62,603 nt of DNA from VRUG01 sp965372745 (GCA_965372745.1 CBDVDM010000010.1:1-62603), one strand, 5' to 3'. Shown: positions 34,531 to 43,357, numbered from the stretch's first letter. A program made the numbers and translations. Notes: generated by a model not told the origin, from the sequence alone.

Positions 34531-35572
34531 AATGTTTTATTTTTTCTAAAATTTCGTCGACTGTTGGCACACCGCCGCCTGGCCTGCCGTAAAATTCAAC
34601 AGGTACTTTACCTGCGACAGCTAATTTGACATCTTCAACCATCTGCCCGCAACTCATTTCCACAGTTAAGAACGATTTTGTTTTTTCAGCAGCTTCGGCT
34701 ATCTGTTTTATGGGGAAAGGCCAGAGTGTAATCGGTCTAATCCATCCAGCTTTTATTCCTTCAGCCCTTGCCTTTTTAACCGCTGAGCGGACAAACCGTG
34801 ATACAACGCCGTAAGAAACCACGATAATATCTGTGTTTTCGACTATGTCCTGTTCGAAGAGAATCTCTTTTTCTTCTATCTGTTTATATTTTTCCTGCAG
34901 TTTGTAATTATGTTGTTCAACGGCGCCTTCTTTCAGATATAAGGACCTTACGATATTTTGTTCTCTGTTTTTCATTCCGGTAAGCGCCCAGTCTTTAGGC
35001 GGCAATTTTCTTTGCGGTTTTTTCTCGAGTGTAACCGGTTCCATCATCTGCCCAAGTATGCCGTCAGCTATAATCATGACCGTCATTCTATACTCATCAG
35101 CTAAGTCGAATGCAAGCTGGGTGTAATCTGCCATTTCCTGGACGCTCGATGGTGCAAGAACGATGGTTCTGTAATCGCCGTGACCGCCGCCACGGGTCGA
35201 CTGGAAATAATCACCCTGTGACGGAGCGATGTTGCCGAGGCCCGGTCCTCCACGCATGATATTGACTACTACCGATGGCAGCTCGGCTCCTGCCAGATAG
35301 CTCAATCCTTCCTGCATCAAACTGATACCCGGGCTGGATGAGCTTGTCATAGCCCTTTTTCCGGTAGCAGATGCCCCATAGACCATATTAATTGCAGCAA
35401 GTTCGCTTTCGCTTTGTATGAAGACTTTGTTTTCCTCAGGCATTCTTTGGGACATATATGCAGGGATCTCATTTTGAGGAGTAATCGGGTAGCCAAAATA
35501 TGCGTCGACACCGGCAATTATTGCCGCTTCTGCCAGTGCCTCATTGCCGGTCATTAAAGTACGTTCGCTCAC
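34514..35572 (-). CDS. korA: 2-oxoacid:ferredoxin oxidoreductase, alpha subunit
   Basis: Pyrimidine-binding and CoA-related subunit, 352 residues, free of a fused gamma domain. Key blocks are the substrate-pocket YPITPQNEIP near 27-36, the conserved SESELAAINMVYGAS near 53-67 and SSPGISLMQEGLSYLAGAE near 78-96. A C-terminal domain with VSYGVVSRFVRSAV carries domain II. It overlaps the ferredoxin-type gene by 4 bases upstream and the beta gene by 17 downstream. The sequence looks closest to 2-oxoisovalerate or 2-oxoglutarate enzymes, not to pyruvate, but this is an impression. Confidence 0.94.
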   Translation of the reverse strand: MSERTLMTGNEALAEAAIIAGVDAYFGYPITPQNEIPAYMSQRMPEENKVFIQSESELAAINMVYGASATGKRAMTSSSSPGISLMQEGLSYLAGAELPSVVVNIMRGGPGLGNIAPSQGDYFQSTRGGGHGDYRTIVLAPSSVQEMADYTQLAFDLADEYRMTVMIIADGILGQMMEPVTLEKKPQRKLPPKDWALTGMKNREQNIVRSLYLKEGAVEQHNYKLQEKYKQIEEKEILFEQDIVENTDIIVVSYGVVSRFVRSAVKKARAEGIKAGWIRPITLWPFPIKQIAEAAEKTKSFLTVEMSCGQMVEDVKLAVAGKVPVEFYGRPGGGVPTVDEILEKIKHYADSI

Positions 35573-35841
35573 CCCGTTTTTCCCCTAACTAAACTCTTTT
35601 TACTTTTCTTCTGCCCGGCAGTAACGGCATTGTCGCTTCCGCGAAACACTTCGATTGCTGCGTCCGGGCATATAACAGCACACATTGCACAGCCGTTACA
35701 CTTCTCGCAGGTTGCCTCCACGGGGAAGTAGCCGTTCTTGTTGGATGTCTTTGAGACAACCAGACAACCGTTAGGACAGACTGCTATACATAGACCACAA
35801 CCCTTGCAGCGTTCAGTATCGATTGTTATTTTGCCTGCCAT
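35569..35841 (-). CDS. korD: Ferredoxin-type delta subunit, two 4Fe-4S clusters
   Basis: A 90-residue electron-transfer subunit with two clean cluster motifs: C-x2-C-x2-C-x3-C in CKGCGLCIAVCP near residue 13-25 and again in CEKCNGCAMCAVICP near 43-58. A short basic tail follows. It is the first gene of the korDABC cluster, overlapping korA by 4 bases. A strong promoter lies just upstream. It should pass electrons from the beta subunit to soluble ferredoxin. Confidence 0.93.
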   Translation of the reverse strand: MAGKITIDTERCKGCGLCIAVCPNGCLVVSKTSNKNGYFPVEATCEKCNGCAMCAVICPDAAIEVFRGSDNAVTAGQKKSKKSLVRGKTG

Positions 35842-35886
35842 ATGTGTTTGTATCCGGTCAGCTTTACAGGTAAATCCCGATACGAA

Positions 35887-35915
35887 ATTTTAACAGCCTC
35901 TAAAGAGCTTGTAAA
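35887..35915 (-). promoter_or_regulatory. Sigma-70-type promoter for the korDABC operon
   Basis: On the minus strand TTTACA (complement of 35910-35915), a 17-base spacer and TAAAAT (complement of 35887-35892). It faces korD, 46 bases downstream, and is back to back with the polyamine promoter about 56 bases away. Confidence 0.65.
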
Positions 35916-35970
35916 GCAAATTTTAAAGGCTTAAAACCCCGTTCTTGCAGGAAAAAGCTCGAAAAATCGA

Positions 35971-35999
35971 TTGACATCTGTGCTTTGACGAGGTAGATA
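35971..35999 (+). promoter_or_regulatory. Sigma-70-type promoter for the polyamine operon
   Basis: A perfect -35 TTGACA (35971-35976), a 17-base spacer and TAGATA (35994-35999). The roughly 75-base leader contains GATAC...GTATC arms followed by ATATTTTTTATC near 36020-36045, which could act as a weak attenuator. A good AAGGAG precedes the ATG at 36082. Confidence 0.7.
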
Positions 36000-36081
36000 A
36001 TGCACGCAGGTTGATACGATACAATTATGGTATCATATTTTTTATCATGTTTGATGAGTATGACGTATTAAGGAGTTTTAA

Positions 36082-36633
36082 ATGAGTGACCTTGTCCCAA
36101 AAAGATTGTTTCTTACAAAGGGTGTTGGAAGGCATAAATACAAATTGAAATCTTTCGAGCAGGCCCTTCGAAAGGCAGGCGTCGCGCAGCAAAACCTCGT
36201 TCAGGTATCGTCTATTTTACCACCTCATTGTAAGGTTGTTACCCGTGAAAACGGGTTAGCGGCATTGACTCCCGGCGCAATTTGTTTCTGCGTTCTGGCA
36301 AGGACCGATACCAACGAGCACGGTAGACTCATAGCATCGTCTATTGGTATCGCTGTTCCCAAAGATAAAGCCAAATGGGGTTACTTGAGTGAATTAGACG
36401 AGTACGGAATGAACAGTAAACAGGCTGCTGATATGGCCGAAGACCTTGCCGCCGGGATGCTCGGTACGACACTGGGTCTGGAAGTCGACCCCGATAAGGC
36501 ATGGAGTGAAAAAGAGCAGGTTTATAAATCGAGCGGACTTATAATCAGAACTTCAAACATAACTCAGACCGCAAGAGGTCAGGAAGGGCTGTGGACAACA
36601 GCCGTTGCGATGGCGGTATTTTTGTTTGATTGA
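36082..36633 (+). CDS. pdaD: Pyruvoyl-dependent arginine decarboxylase
   Basis: Makes agmatine from arginine. The 183-residue proenzyme belongs to the PvlArgDC family, which cleaves itself to form a pyruvoyl group. The cleavage motif QVSSILPP is intact with Ser43/Ser44, corresponding to the Ser-Ser cut known in the archaeal enzyme. The C-terminal ending ARGQEGLWTTAVAMAVFLF is also typical. It is the first gene of a three-gene operon with agmatinase and a deoxyhypusine synthase-like enzyme, giving the pathway arginine to agmatine to putrescine to a higher polyamine. A strong promoter is 80 bases upstream. Confidence 0.95.
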   Translation: MSDLVPKRLFLTKGVGRHKYKLKSFEQALRKAGVAQQNLVQVSSILPPHCKVVTRENGLAALTPGAICFCVLARTDTNEHGRLIASSIGIAVPKDKAKWGYLSELDEYGMNSKQAADMAEDLAAGMLGTTLGLEVDPDKAWSEKEQVYKSSGLIIRTSNITQTARGQEGLWTTAVAMAVFLFD

Positions 36634-36656
36634 TACCCAATCCCTATCACCATAAA

Positions 36657-37514
36657 ATGACAGAGAAACCGGAAAATTTTGGCAACTTACCTGAGCAGTT
36701 TTCCAACTTCGAAAATGCAAAGGTGGTTTTACTGCCCGTGCCTTTTGACAGCACAAGTACGTGGCTCAAAGGTGCCGATTGCGGATCCGCTGCTATCATC
36801 GAGGCCGGCGCTAATATGGAGCTTTACGATATTGAAACTGACTCGCAGGTTTACCAAAAAGGAATATTCACAGATTTACCTCTCGAAGCTGACGGCTCAC
36901 CTGAGAAAATGGTTGAAGCTGTCGCTGAACGGGTCAAAAGTCACCTCGAAAAAGAAAAGTTTGTTGTCACCGTAGGCGGTGAACATTCGGTCAGTATCGG
37001 GGCCATGAGAGCTTATGTCGAAAAGTTTGGTAACATAACAATCTTACAGCTTGATGCGCATACTGATTTGCGTGATGAATATGAAGGCTCAAAATTTAAT
37101 CACGCCTGTGTTATGGCCAGGGCGAAAGAACTCGCTTCGATTGTGCAGGTGGGTATAAGGAGTATGGATTATTCGGAAAAGGAATCTGTCAGCGCAGACA
37201 GCATTTTTTTTGCGGAAGCAATTTATAATAACAGGGACTGGTTCGAAAAGGCTTTGGACAAACTATCTAACAAGGTGTATATAACAATTGATTTGGATGT
37301 ATTTGACCCTTCGATTATGCCGTCGACGGGAACGCCTGAGCCGGGGGGACTGCTCTGGTATGATGTGCTTGAGTTTTTAAAACTTGTTTTTGAGAAAAGA
37401 GAGGTAGTTGGCTTTGATGTTGTGGAACTTTGCCCGGGGCAGGATAATAAAGCCCCGGATTTTCTGGCAGCGAAACTTATTTACAAACTCTTAAGTTACA
37501 AATTCAGAGGTTAA
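36657..37514 (+). CDS. speB: Agmatinase (ureohydrolase family)
   Basis: Hydrolyses agmatine to putrescine and urea with two manganese ions. About 285 residues from the ATG at 36657; a TTG at 36630 overlapping the previous stop is possible, and neither has a good ribosome site. All metal motifs are present: GGEHSVS, DAHTDLRDEYEG and DLDVFDPSIMPSTGTPEPGG. These separate agmatinase/arginase from other hydrolases, and the position after arginine decarboxylase points to agmatine. The next gene begins 1 base after its stop. Confidence 0.93.
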   Translation: MTEKPENFGNLPEQFSNFENAKVVLLPVPFDSTSTWLKGADCGSAAIIEAGANMELYDIETDSQVYQKGIFTDLPLEADGSPEKMVEAVAERVKSHLEKEKFVVTVGGEHSVSIGAMRAYVEKFGNITILQLDAHTDLRDEYEGSKFNHACVMARAKELASIVQVGIRSMDYSEKESVSADSIFFAEAIYNNRDWFEKALDKLSNKVYITIDLDVFDPSIMPSTGTPEPGGLLWYDVLEFLKLVFEKREVVGFDVVELCPGQDNKAPDFLAAKLIYKLLSYKFRG

Positions 37515-37515
37515 T

Positions 37516-38532
37516 ATGAAAAAATCTGATTTTCTAAATAAGCCCATTGAGCATATCGATATAAAATCGTTCGATGCAACACCGCTCATCGACTCGATGA
37601 GGCAGATGTCTTTTACCGCAGGTGACACCGCCGCTGCTGCCGATATTTTCAATTGCATGATAAACGATTCCGATTGCACAATCATTCTCTGTATCGCAGG
37701 CAGTACAGGAGCAGCCGGTTGTATGCAGATTTATATCGATATGGTGCGCAATAACATGGTCGATGCCGTTGTCGCCACAGGTGCTGCGATTGTTGATATG
37801 GATTTTTTTGAGGCCTTAGGCTTTAAGCATTATAAAGGCACGCCGTTTGTCGACGATAAAAAACTTCGCGAACTTTATATCGACCGTATTTACGATACAT
37901 TTATTGATGAAGAGCAGTTGCAGACCTGCGACGAGACTATAAAGAAAATCGCCGATACTCTCGAACCGAAACCTTATTCATCTAGGCAGTTTATCATTGA
38001 GCTCGGTAAATACCTTGTTAAAAATGCTAAAAAAAGTGATTCACTCGTACAGGCTGCTTTTGAAGAGGGCGTCCCGATTTTTTGCCCGGCTTTTAGCGAC
38101 AGCAGTGCAGGCTTTGGCCTGGTCAAACATCAGTATGAAAAAAAGGATAATAGTCACGTTTCTATCGATTCAGTTAAGGATTTTCGTGAGCTGACCGAGA
38201 TAAAAATCAAATCCGGAGTTTCGGGTCTGTTTATGATAGGCGGCGGCGTACCGAAAAACTTCGCACAGGATACGGTAGTTTGCGCCGAAGTTTTAGGCCA
38301 CGAGGTAGACATGCACAAATACGCTGTTCAGATTACCGTTGCCGATGTGCGTGACGGTGGCTGTTCCAGCTCGACATTGAAAGAAGCTAATTCATGGGGC
38401 AAGGTCGACAGTTCCAATGAGCAGATGGTTTACGCAGAAGCGACAACTGTGCTGCCGTTAATAGCGAGCTATGCCTATCACAAAAATGACTGGCAAAAGA
38501 GAAGTAAAAGAAGATTTAACGACATGTTTTAG
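37516..38532 (+). CDS. Deoxyhypusine synthase-like aminobutyltransferase
   Basis: A 338-residue member of the deoxyhypusine synthase family, which uses NAD to move the aminobutyl group of spermidine. The catalytic lysine of the human enzyme lies in a WGK motif; here NSWGKVD is followed by YAEATTVLPLI, so the active-site lysine is kept. The NAD-region blocks ATGAAIVDMDF and IGGGVPKNF also match. Bacteria lack the eIF5A target, and some bacterial relatives make homospermidine or other polyamines instead. Its place after decarboxylase and agmatinase supports polyamine synthesis. The exact product is inference. Confidence 0.9.
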   Translation: MKKSDFLNKPIEHIDIKSFDATPLIDSMRQMSFTAGDTAAAADIFNCMINDSDCTIILCIAGSTGAAGCMQIYIDMVRNNMVDAVVATGAAIVDMDFFEALGFKHYKGTPFVDDKKLRELYIDRIYDTFIDEEQLQTCDETIKKIADTLEPKPYSSRQFIIELGKYLVKNAKKSDSLVQAAFEEGVPIFCPAFSDSSAGFGLVKHQYEKKDNSHVSIDSVKDFRELTEIKIKSGVSGLFMIGGGVPKNFAQDTVVCAEVLGHEVDMHKYAVQITVADVRDGGCSSSTLKEANSWGKVDSSNEQMVYAEATTVLPLIASYAYHKNDWQKRSKRRFNDMF

Positions 38533-39231
38533 TTAGCCGGGCTTTTTAAGCTCTTCGATTTTCGGCAAATCCTTCAGCGAATTTAATCCGAAGACCTCGA
38601 GAAATTTTTTCGTTGTGCCGTACAGCATTGGTCTGCCGAGTACCTCTGCTCGTCCTACGATTTTTACTAATCCTTTATACATCAGGCTGCGAATCATCTC
38701 GCCGGCTGCCACTCCGCGGATTGCCTCGATGTCGGCCCTGATTACAGGCTGTTTGTATGCGATTATCGCAAGGCTCTCTAATGCCGCAGGACTTAATTTA
38801 CTCTCGTCACGGACACGAAGAAGTTTTTTCAGCCAGTTATTGAACGGGCTTAAGGTGAGCATCTGAAAACCACCGGCTATCTGCTCGATTCGGAATGCGT
38901 TTTTGTTTTCCTTGTATTTTTCGTTAAGGCTTTTGACCGAATCCTTGACCTGTTTTGTTCCGGTCTCGACGATTTTCGCTAACCTGCCAGCAGTTAAAGG
39001 CTCATCGCTTGCAAATAAGACCGCTTCGACGACAGATTCGACTGTAACTTCAAAATTCTCTTGGGGTTCAGGTGGCTGCAACTGGTCTTCCTGTGATTCT
39101 TCAGCTTCAATTTGGTCTATAGGTTCAACCTCCAAATCATCGGTCGGGGCTTGCTGAGGTTCTTCGGTTTCTTCAAGCAGCTCGGATTTTGTTATTGAGG
39201 TGTCCTGCTTTTCATCAAATTCCTGCGTCAT
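38533..39231 (-). CDS. scpB: Segregation and condensation protein B
   Basis: Subunit of the SMC-ScpAB condensin complex that organises the chromosome. The 232-residue protein has a long acidic, Gln/Glu-rich N-terminal extension (about 1-60), then two winged-helix domains. Conserved blocks are VEAVLFASDEPLTAGRLAK, LTLSPFNNWL, LSPAALESLAIIAYKQPV and YGTTKKFLEVFGL. scpA and smc are not in the window. It overlaps the upstream Nif3-like gene by 4 bases. The acidic extension is longer than usual for ScpB. Confidence 0.95.
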   Translation of the reverse strand: MTQEFDEKQDTSITKSELLEETEEPQQAPTDDLEVEPIDQIEAEESQEDQLQPPEPQENFEVTVESVVEAVLFASDEPLTAGRLAKIVETGTKQVKDSVKSLNEKYKENKNAFRIEQIAGGFQMLTLSPFNNWLKKLLRVRDESKLSPAALESLAIIAYKQPVIRADIEAIRGVAAGEMIRSLMYKGLVKIVGRAEVLGRPMLYGTTKKFLEVFGLNSLKDLPKIEELKKPG

Positions 39232-40340
39232 ATTCTCTTCCAGTCAAATGGGTCTTTATCTGCTTTGCTTACCTTGATTGTCACTTCTTTTATATCTTTT
39301 TGCAGTTTTTTAGCAAGCTTTTTTAGTATGAATCTTTCAGAAACGCTGTGGCTAAGGCAGATACAGGTTAGCCCTGCCTCTTTAGCCGCCAGTGCGTAAT
39401 GATGTTTTAGTTCGCCTGTCAGGTATAAATCGCAGCCGGCTGATATGACCGTGCGTATAACCCTGCCGCATGAACCGGCACAGACCGCTGCCTTTTTGAC
39501 TAATCTTTTTTCTTTTCCGACAATGCCGAAGGCCTTTGCGCCCGTGGCAGCCTTGATTTTTTTAATGATTGTGCTTAGCTGCATCGGCTTTTCGAGATTG
39601 CCGATTCTGCCTAATCCGTATCTGTCTTTGTCGTTATAGAGTTTAAAACAGTCGAATGCAGGCTCTTCATATGGATGTTCCTTTCGCATCGCTTCTATAC
39701 AGCCGGTGAGTTTGTCGGCGGGGACGATTGTCTCGAATCTTATCTCTTCAACTTTTTCGAGCCTGCCCTTTTTGCCGATAGCAGGTTTGGCGCCAGCTAA
39801 GGGTTTAAAAGTTCCAGTACCGTTGGCGGTAAAACCGCAATGGCTGTAATTACCTATCCAGCCGGCACCAGCGGCAAAAATCGCATTTGTCATCGCACTA
39901 AGCGCATCTTTAGGGACAAAGATAACCATCTTGTAATTGTCACCGCCTGCCGGTGCGACATATTCGCCTATAGGTTCGCTGTTCTTTATCCCGACAATCT
40001 CAGCTAATCCGTCATTGACTCCGCCCTCGGCGATATCCAGTGCGGTATGTATCGAAAAGACAGCAATATTTGCGCGAATCAATTCATATACAATACTGCC
40101 TTTCCCGCTGGAAGTTACCGTTTTTAAACCGTCCCAGATGACCGGGTGATAGCTGATAATCAAATCAGTTTTTAACCTCTTTGCTTCTGCAAGTACACTG
40201 GCGGTGATGTCGATAGTCAGCAGAATGTTTTTTACATTCTTTTCGTTGTCACCGACTAACAGCCCCACATTATCCCAGTCCAACGCCAGTTCCAGCGGTG
40301 CAATTTTTTCTATTAGATTGGCTATTTGCTTTACCTTCAT
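39228..40340 (-). CDS. Nif3-like dinuclear metal-centre protein
   Basis: A 370-residue protein of the NIF3/YqfO family, also labelled GTP cyclohydrolase I type 2-like. Metal-binding blocks are ISYHPVIW near residue 60, the central HTALDI, and LSHSVSERFIL near the C-terminus. Between them, an inserted domain at about 125-235 has the PII/CutA-like look of the long YqfO subgroup (KMVIFVPKDAL, HPYEEPAFD). Biological role remains unclear family-wide. It overlaps scpB and pabC by 4 bases on each side and so lies in a tightly coupled transcript. Confidence 0.92.
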   Translation of the reverse strand: MKVKQIANLIEKIAPLELALDWDNVGLLVGDNEKNVKNILLTIDITASVLAEAKRLKTDLIISYHPVIWDGLKTVTSSGKGSIVYELIRANIAVFSIHTALDIAEGGVNDGLAEIVGIKNSEPIGEYVAPAGGDNYKMVIFVPKDALSAMTNAIFAAGAGWIGNYSHCGFTANGTGTFKPLAGAKPAIGKKGRLEKVEEIRFETIVPADKLTGCIEAMRKEHPYEEPAFDCFKLYNDKDRYGLGRIGNLEKPMQLSTIIKKIKAATGAKAFGIVGKEKRLVKKAAVCAGSCGRVIRTVISAGCDLYLTGELKHHYALAAKEAGLTCICLSHSVSERFILKKLAKKLQKDIKEVTIKVSKADKDPFDWKRI

Positions 40341-41197
40341 CTATCAGCCTCGCATTTTTGTTTAACAAATTTATTAAAAAGTTTCATCATTTTTTCCGTT
40401 ACCGCACCGACTTTACCTTCACCGACGGTATGCTTTTCCACTTTTGTAACAGGAAGAACCTGCATAATCACATTGGTCATAAAGATTTCGTCGGCTGCCA
40501 GCAGGTTTTCTATATACAAATCTTTCTCGATGAGTTCAATTTTATTTTTCTTTGCGATTTCAATTACCGCTTTTCTTGCAATGCCGGGCAGCACAGGTGT
40601 TTCGATGACAGGGGTGTAGATAACGTTATCTTTTACGAGAAAGACATTGCTTATACAGCCTTCAGCCAGTTTATTATCGACGGTAAACCACAATGCCTCA
40701 GCGGCCATTTTCATACGCGCTTCATTTAACGCCGTGATTCGAGGCAGGTAATTCAGACTCTTATGGCCGTGAGTCGGGTCGTTTAAGTTCTGCCGGTAGT
40801 CTGTTAATACAACCAGTACACCTTTTTGGTAATATTCAGCTGGATAAGGTTGAAACTTTGTAGCTGTAATAAGCAGTGTTGATTTTAGCTGTTGTTGTTT
40901 AGCCGATACCGAGCCGCTGGTAAGTGTCAGGCGAAGCCGGGCCTCGCTGAGTTTATTGGCTTCTAACAATTTATAAACCGTATCGGTAATTTGTTTTTTG
41001 GTATAGGTATTATTTATCGAAAGTTTTTCAGCACTTGCAAACAATCTTTCAAGATGGTCTTCGATGCCGAATACCACCCCGTTACATGCGCGCATGGTCT
41101 CGAACAGTCCAGCCCCGTATAAAAGCCCGCCGTCGGTTACAGAAATCTTAGCCTTTGAAGTATCGACCAGCTTGTCATTTAAAAATACTTTTTCCAT
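40337..41197 (-). CDS. pabC: Aminodeoxychorismate lyase (class IV aminotransferase fold)
   Basis: Releases pyruvate from 4-amino-4-deoxychorismate to give p-aminobenzoate for folate. From the ATG at 41197 it has 286 residues, with TDGGLLYGAGLFETMR near 22-37, the PLP lysine in HKSLNYLPR near 145 and MTNVIMQVLPV near 250. A longer frame to 41239 would add QRAQRTQGKK-type sequence encoded by a CTCTGTG repeat, so the shorter start is preferred (GGGGA upstream). It follows pabB by 46 bases, which favours PabC over a branched-chain or D-alanine aminotransferase of the same fold. Overlaps the Nif3-like gene by 4 bases. Confidence 0.82.
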   Translation of the reverse strand: MEKVFLNDKLVDTSKAKISVTDGGLLYGAGLFETMRACNGVVFGIEDHLERLFASAEKLSINNTYTKKQITDTVYKLLEANKLSEARLRLTLTSGSVSAKQQQLKSTLLITATKFQPYPAEYYQKGVLVVLTDYRQNLNDPTHGHKSLNYLPRITALNEARMKMAAEALWFTVDNKLAEGCISNVFLVKDNVIYTPVIETPVLPGIARKAVIEIAKKNKIELIEKDLYIENLLAADEIFMTNVIMQVLPVTKVEKHTVGEGKVGAVTEKMMKLFNKFVKQKCEADR

Positions 41198-41205
41198 TTT
41201 ATCTT

Positions 41206-41243
41206 TTTTCCCCTGTGTTCTCTGTGCCCTTTGTGGCAAATTT
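41206..41243 (-). repeat. CTCTGTG-family repeat at the pabB/pabC junction
   Basis: Copy of an element that reads, on the minus strand, roughly TTTGCCACAAAGG...ACAGAGAACACAGGG. Other copies are at 52975-53021 and 60491-60531, all in the same orientation. It lies between the pabB stop and the pabC ATG and creates the spurious N-terminal extension of pabC. Confidence 0.8.
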
Positions 41244-42676
41244 CAAGAACCTTGTATTGCTTTTATACCTGCCAGCAGGGCACGGGCCTTAGTAATAGTT
41301 TCGTCCCATTCATTCTGCGGGTCGGAATCAGCGACGATGCCACCTCCGGTCTGAGTATAGGCCGTTTTGTTTTTAATAATAATTGTTCGTATAGCGATAT
41401 TCAGGCACACATTACCATCCAGCCCCAGCAGGCCTATACATCCGGTATAAACACCTCTTTCAGTTGGTTCGGTTTCATCGATAATCTCCATCGCAGCTAC
41501 CTTCGGTGCTCCGGTAATCGAGCCTCCGGGAAACATTGCTTTCAATACATCACAGATGGCTATCTCATCTTTCAATTGGCCGGAAACAGTTGCTATTGCA
41601 TGAAAAAGTGTAGGGTATACCTCTATCGTTCGAGACTGGGTGACGTTTCTTGTTCCGGGTTCGCAGATTCGGGCAAGGTCGTTGCGTTCCAGGTCGACAA
41701 TCATATTCAGTTCAGCCTGTTCCTTTGGACTGTTTAAAAGGTCATTGTAATTTTTATCATCAGTTTGTTTATCGCCGGTTCTCGTCCTTGTGCCTTTAAT
41801 CGGCGTGGTATTTATAATGTCGTCATTGATGGTTATGAACATCTCAGGCGAGGCACTTACGATATTAAAGTCACCGGCATCGATATAAGCAGCAAAGCCG
41901 CTTGGGTTATAATAGTTTTGCCAGTGGAAAAGCTCAACTGCTTTGGCAGTAAAATCGCAATCGAATCTTTGCGAAAAATTTATCTGGTAGACATCGCCGT
42001 CGAAGATATGGCGTTTGATTTTTTCAAATGTTTTAAAGTAATAATCCTTGTTCATGTTACAGCCGAACCGATTCAAGTCGATATTTTCAAGGTCAGCTTT
42101 AGCTGGTGAGATTAGTTTTTTCTGCTCTGCTTTTCCCAATATCCCTGCTAACTGCTCGAGTTTTTCCTCTGCCGATGTGGTATCACCTTCAAGCTCCAAG
42201 GCAATGAGGTAGAAATTTTCTTTTCTGTGGTCATAGGCGATAAGTTTATCATAAAAGCAAAGACGAATCAGCGGCATTTCGAGTTCATCAATTGTGGTCT
42301 GAGGGGTTTTTTCGATGTATCTGCCAAGTTCATATGAAAAATAACCGAGCCATCCGCCGCAAAAGATACCAGCCGGCAAACTTTCTATGTCATTCTGAGT
42401 GTCGTGGAGAATCTTTTTATCCAAACGGTATTTATTTAAAATGGCCTGAAGCTTTTCAAATGGTTTTTCTTGTCCGGACTGAAACTCGAAAATCTCTATC
42501 GGCTCAGCTGCCCAGTAACTGAATTTCTCGACGGCTTTGTTACCACCGAGAATCGAAACCAAATCCAATTGTGAGAATACCTCACTAAGTGATGCCAATT
42601 CAACATCTGACTTTATCGTTTTAAAATGGGATTTGCAAAGGATGTGTTGCTTTGTTGGCAGTATAACGGCCCCCAT
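41243..42676 (-). CDS. pabB: Aminodeoxychorismate synthase component I
   Basis: Chorismate-using enzyme that adds ammonia to make 4-amino-4-deoxychorismate, the substrate of PabC. The 477-residue protein has the anthranilate synthase-I N-terminal region (about 10-150) and the chorismate-binding domain. The motif PIKGT is the PabB form (lysine as nucleophile); anthranilate synthase has PIAGT. Also seen are LNMIVDLERNDL, MFPGGSITGAPK and YTQTGGGIVADSDP. The glutaminase partner PabA is not in the window. It overlaps deoC by 1 base, showing co-transcription. Confidence 0.93.
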   Translation of the reverse strand: MGAVILPTKQHILCKSHFKTIKSDVELASLSEVFSQLDLVSILGGNKAVEKFSYWAAEPIEIFEFQSGQEKPFEKLQAILNKYRLDKKILHDTQNDIESLPAGIFCGGWLGYFSYELGRYIEKTPQTTIDELEMPLIRLCFYDKLIAYDHRKENFYLIALELEGDTTSAEEKLEQLAGILGKAEQKKLISPAKADLENIDLNRFGCNMNKDYYFKTFEKIKRHIFDGDVYQINFSQRFDCDFTAKAVELFHWQNYYNPSGFAAYIDAGDFNIVSASPEMFITINDDIINTTPIKGTRTRTGDKQTDDKNYNDLLNSPKEQAELNMIVDLERNDLARICEPGTRNVTQSRTIEVYPTLFHAIATVSGQLKDEIAICDVLKAMFPGGSITGAPKVAAMEIIDETEPTERGVYTGCIGLLGLDGNVCLNIAIRTIIIKNKTAYTQTGGGIVADSDPQNEWDETITKARALLAGIKAIQGS

Positions 42677-43356
42677 TATTGCTGCTCCGCCTTAAATTGA
42701 CCTATGATTTCGATACCAGCCGAGGTTCCTATCCTGTCGGCGCCTGCTTCAATCATTTCGAGAGTCTGCTCTGCGGTTCGTATCCCGCCGGCTGCTTTAA
42801 CCATGCAATTTGGTGCATATTTTTTCATAAGTTTAATATCTTCAACAGTTGCTCCGCCCGCCGGGTGCATACCGGTACTCGTTTTTACAAAATCAACTCC
42901 GATACGCGAAGCGATTCGACATGCGAATATCTTTTGCTCGTCGGTCAAAGCTGCCGCCTCGATAATGACCTTTAAAGTTACCGCTGGCCGCATCGAGTAA
43001 CATACCTTCTTAACTGCCAGCAACTGTTCACTCAGGAATTTTTCATCTCCATCGATTATCGCCGCAAGGTCAGCTACCATATCAATCTCGTCTGCACCGT
43101 CGAGTATAGCCTCTTTTGCAGCGAAAGCCTTTATTTTAGTCGAATCGCCGCCTAAAGGTAGTGACACCACACCGCCGACCTTGACACCGCTGTTTGCCAG
43201 TAATTCCGCTGCCAGCGGCACCCATCGGCTGTTGATAGACACCGCGCAGAAGCCGTAATCTTTCGCCTCACGGCAAAGCTGCATTATCTGTTCAGATGTA
43301 GCCTCTGCTTTTAACAGCGTATGGTCGATATATTTTGCTAACTGTTTTTCGTCCAT
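42676..43356 (-). CDS. deoC: Deoxyribose-phosphate aldolase
   Basis: Splits 2-deoxyribose-5-phosphate into acetaldehyde and glyceraldehyde-3-phosphate, the last step of deoxynucleoside breakdown. The 226-residue TIM barrel carries IDHTLLKAEAT at the start, the catalytic Asp in DGADEIDMVADL near 95 and the Schiff-base lysine in VDFVKTSTGM near 155. It lies 1 base after the P-loop/NDT-like gene upstream and overlaps pabB downstream. The upstream neighbour carries a deoxyribosyltransferase-like domain, so the two may act in one nucleoside pathway. Confidence 0.96.
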   Translation of the reverse strand: MDEKQLAKYIDHTLLKAEATSEQIMQLCREAKDYGFCAVSINSRWVPLAAELLANSGVKVGGVVSLPLGGDSTKIKAFAAKEAILDGADEIDMVADLAAIIDGDEKFLSEQLLAVKKVCYSMRPAVTLKVIIEAAALTDEQKIFACRIASRIGVDFVKTSTGMHPAGGATVEDIKLMKKYAPNCMVKAAGGIRTAEQTLEMIEAGADRIGTSAGIEIIGQFKAEQQ

Positions 43357-43357
43357 G

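Noticed and set aside
39228..40340. Tyr-His in place of His-His in the first metal motif of the Nif3-like protein
   Set aside because: The YHP form is common in the family, including eukaryotic members, so it is not a sign of lost function.
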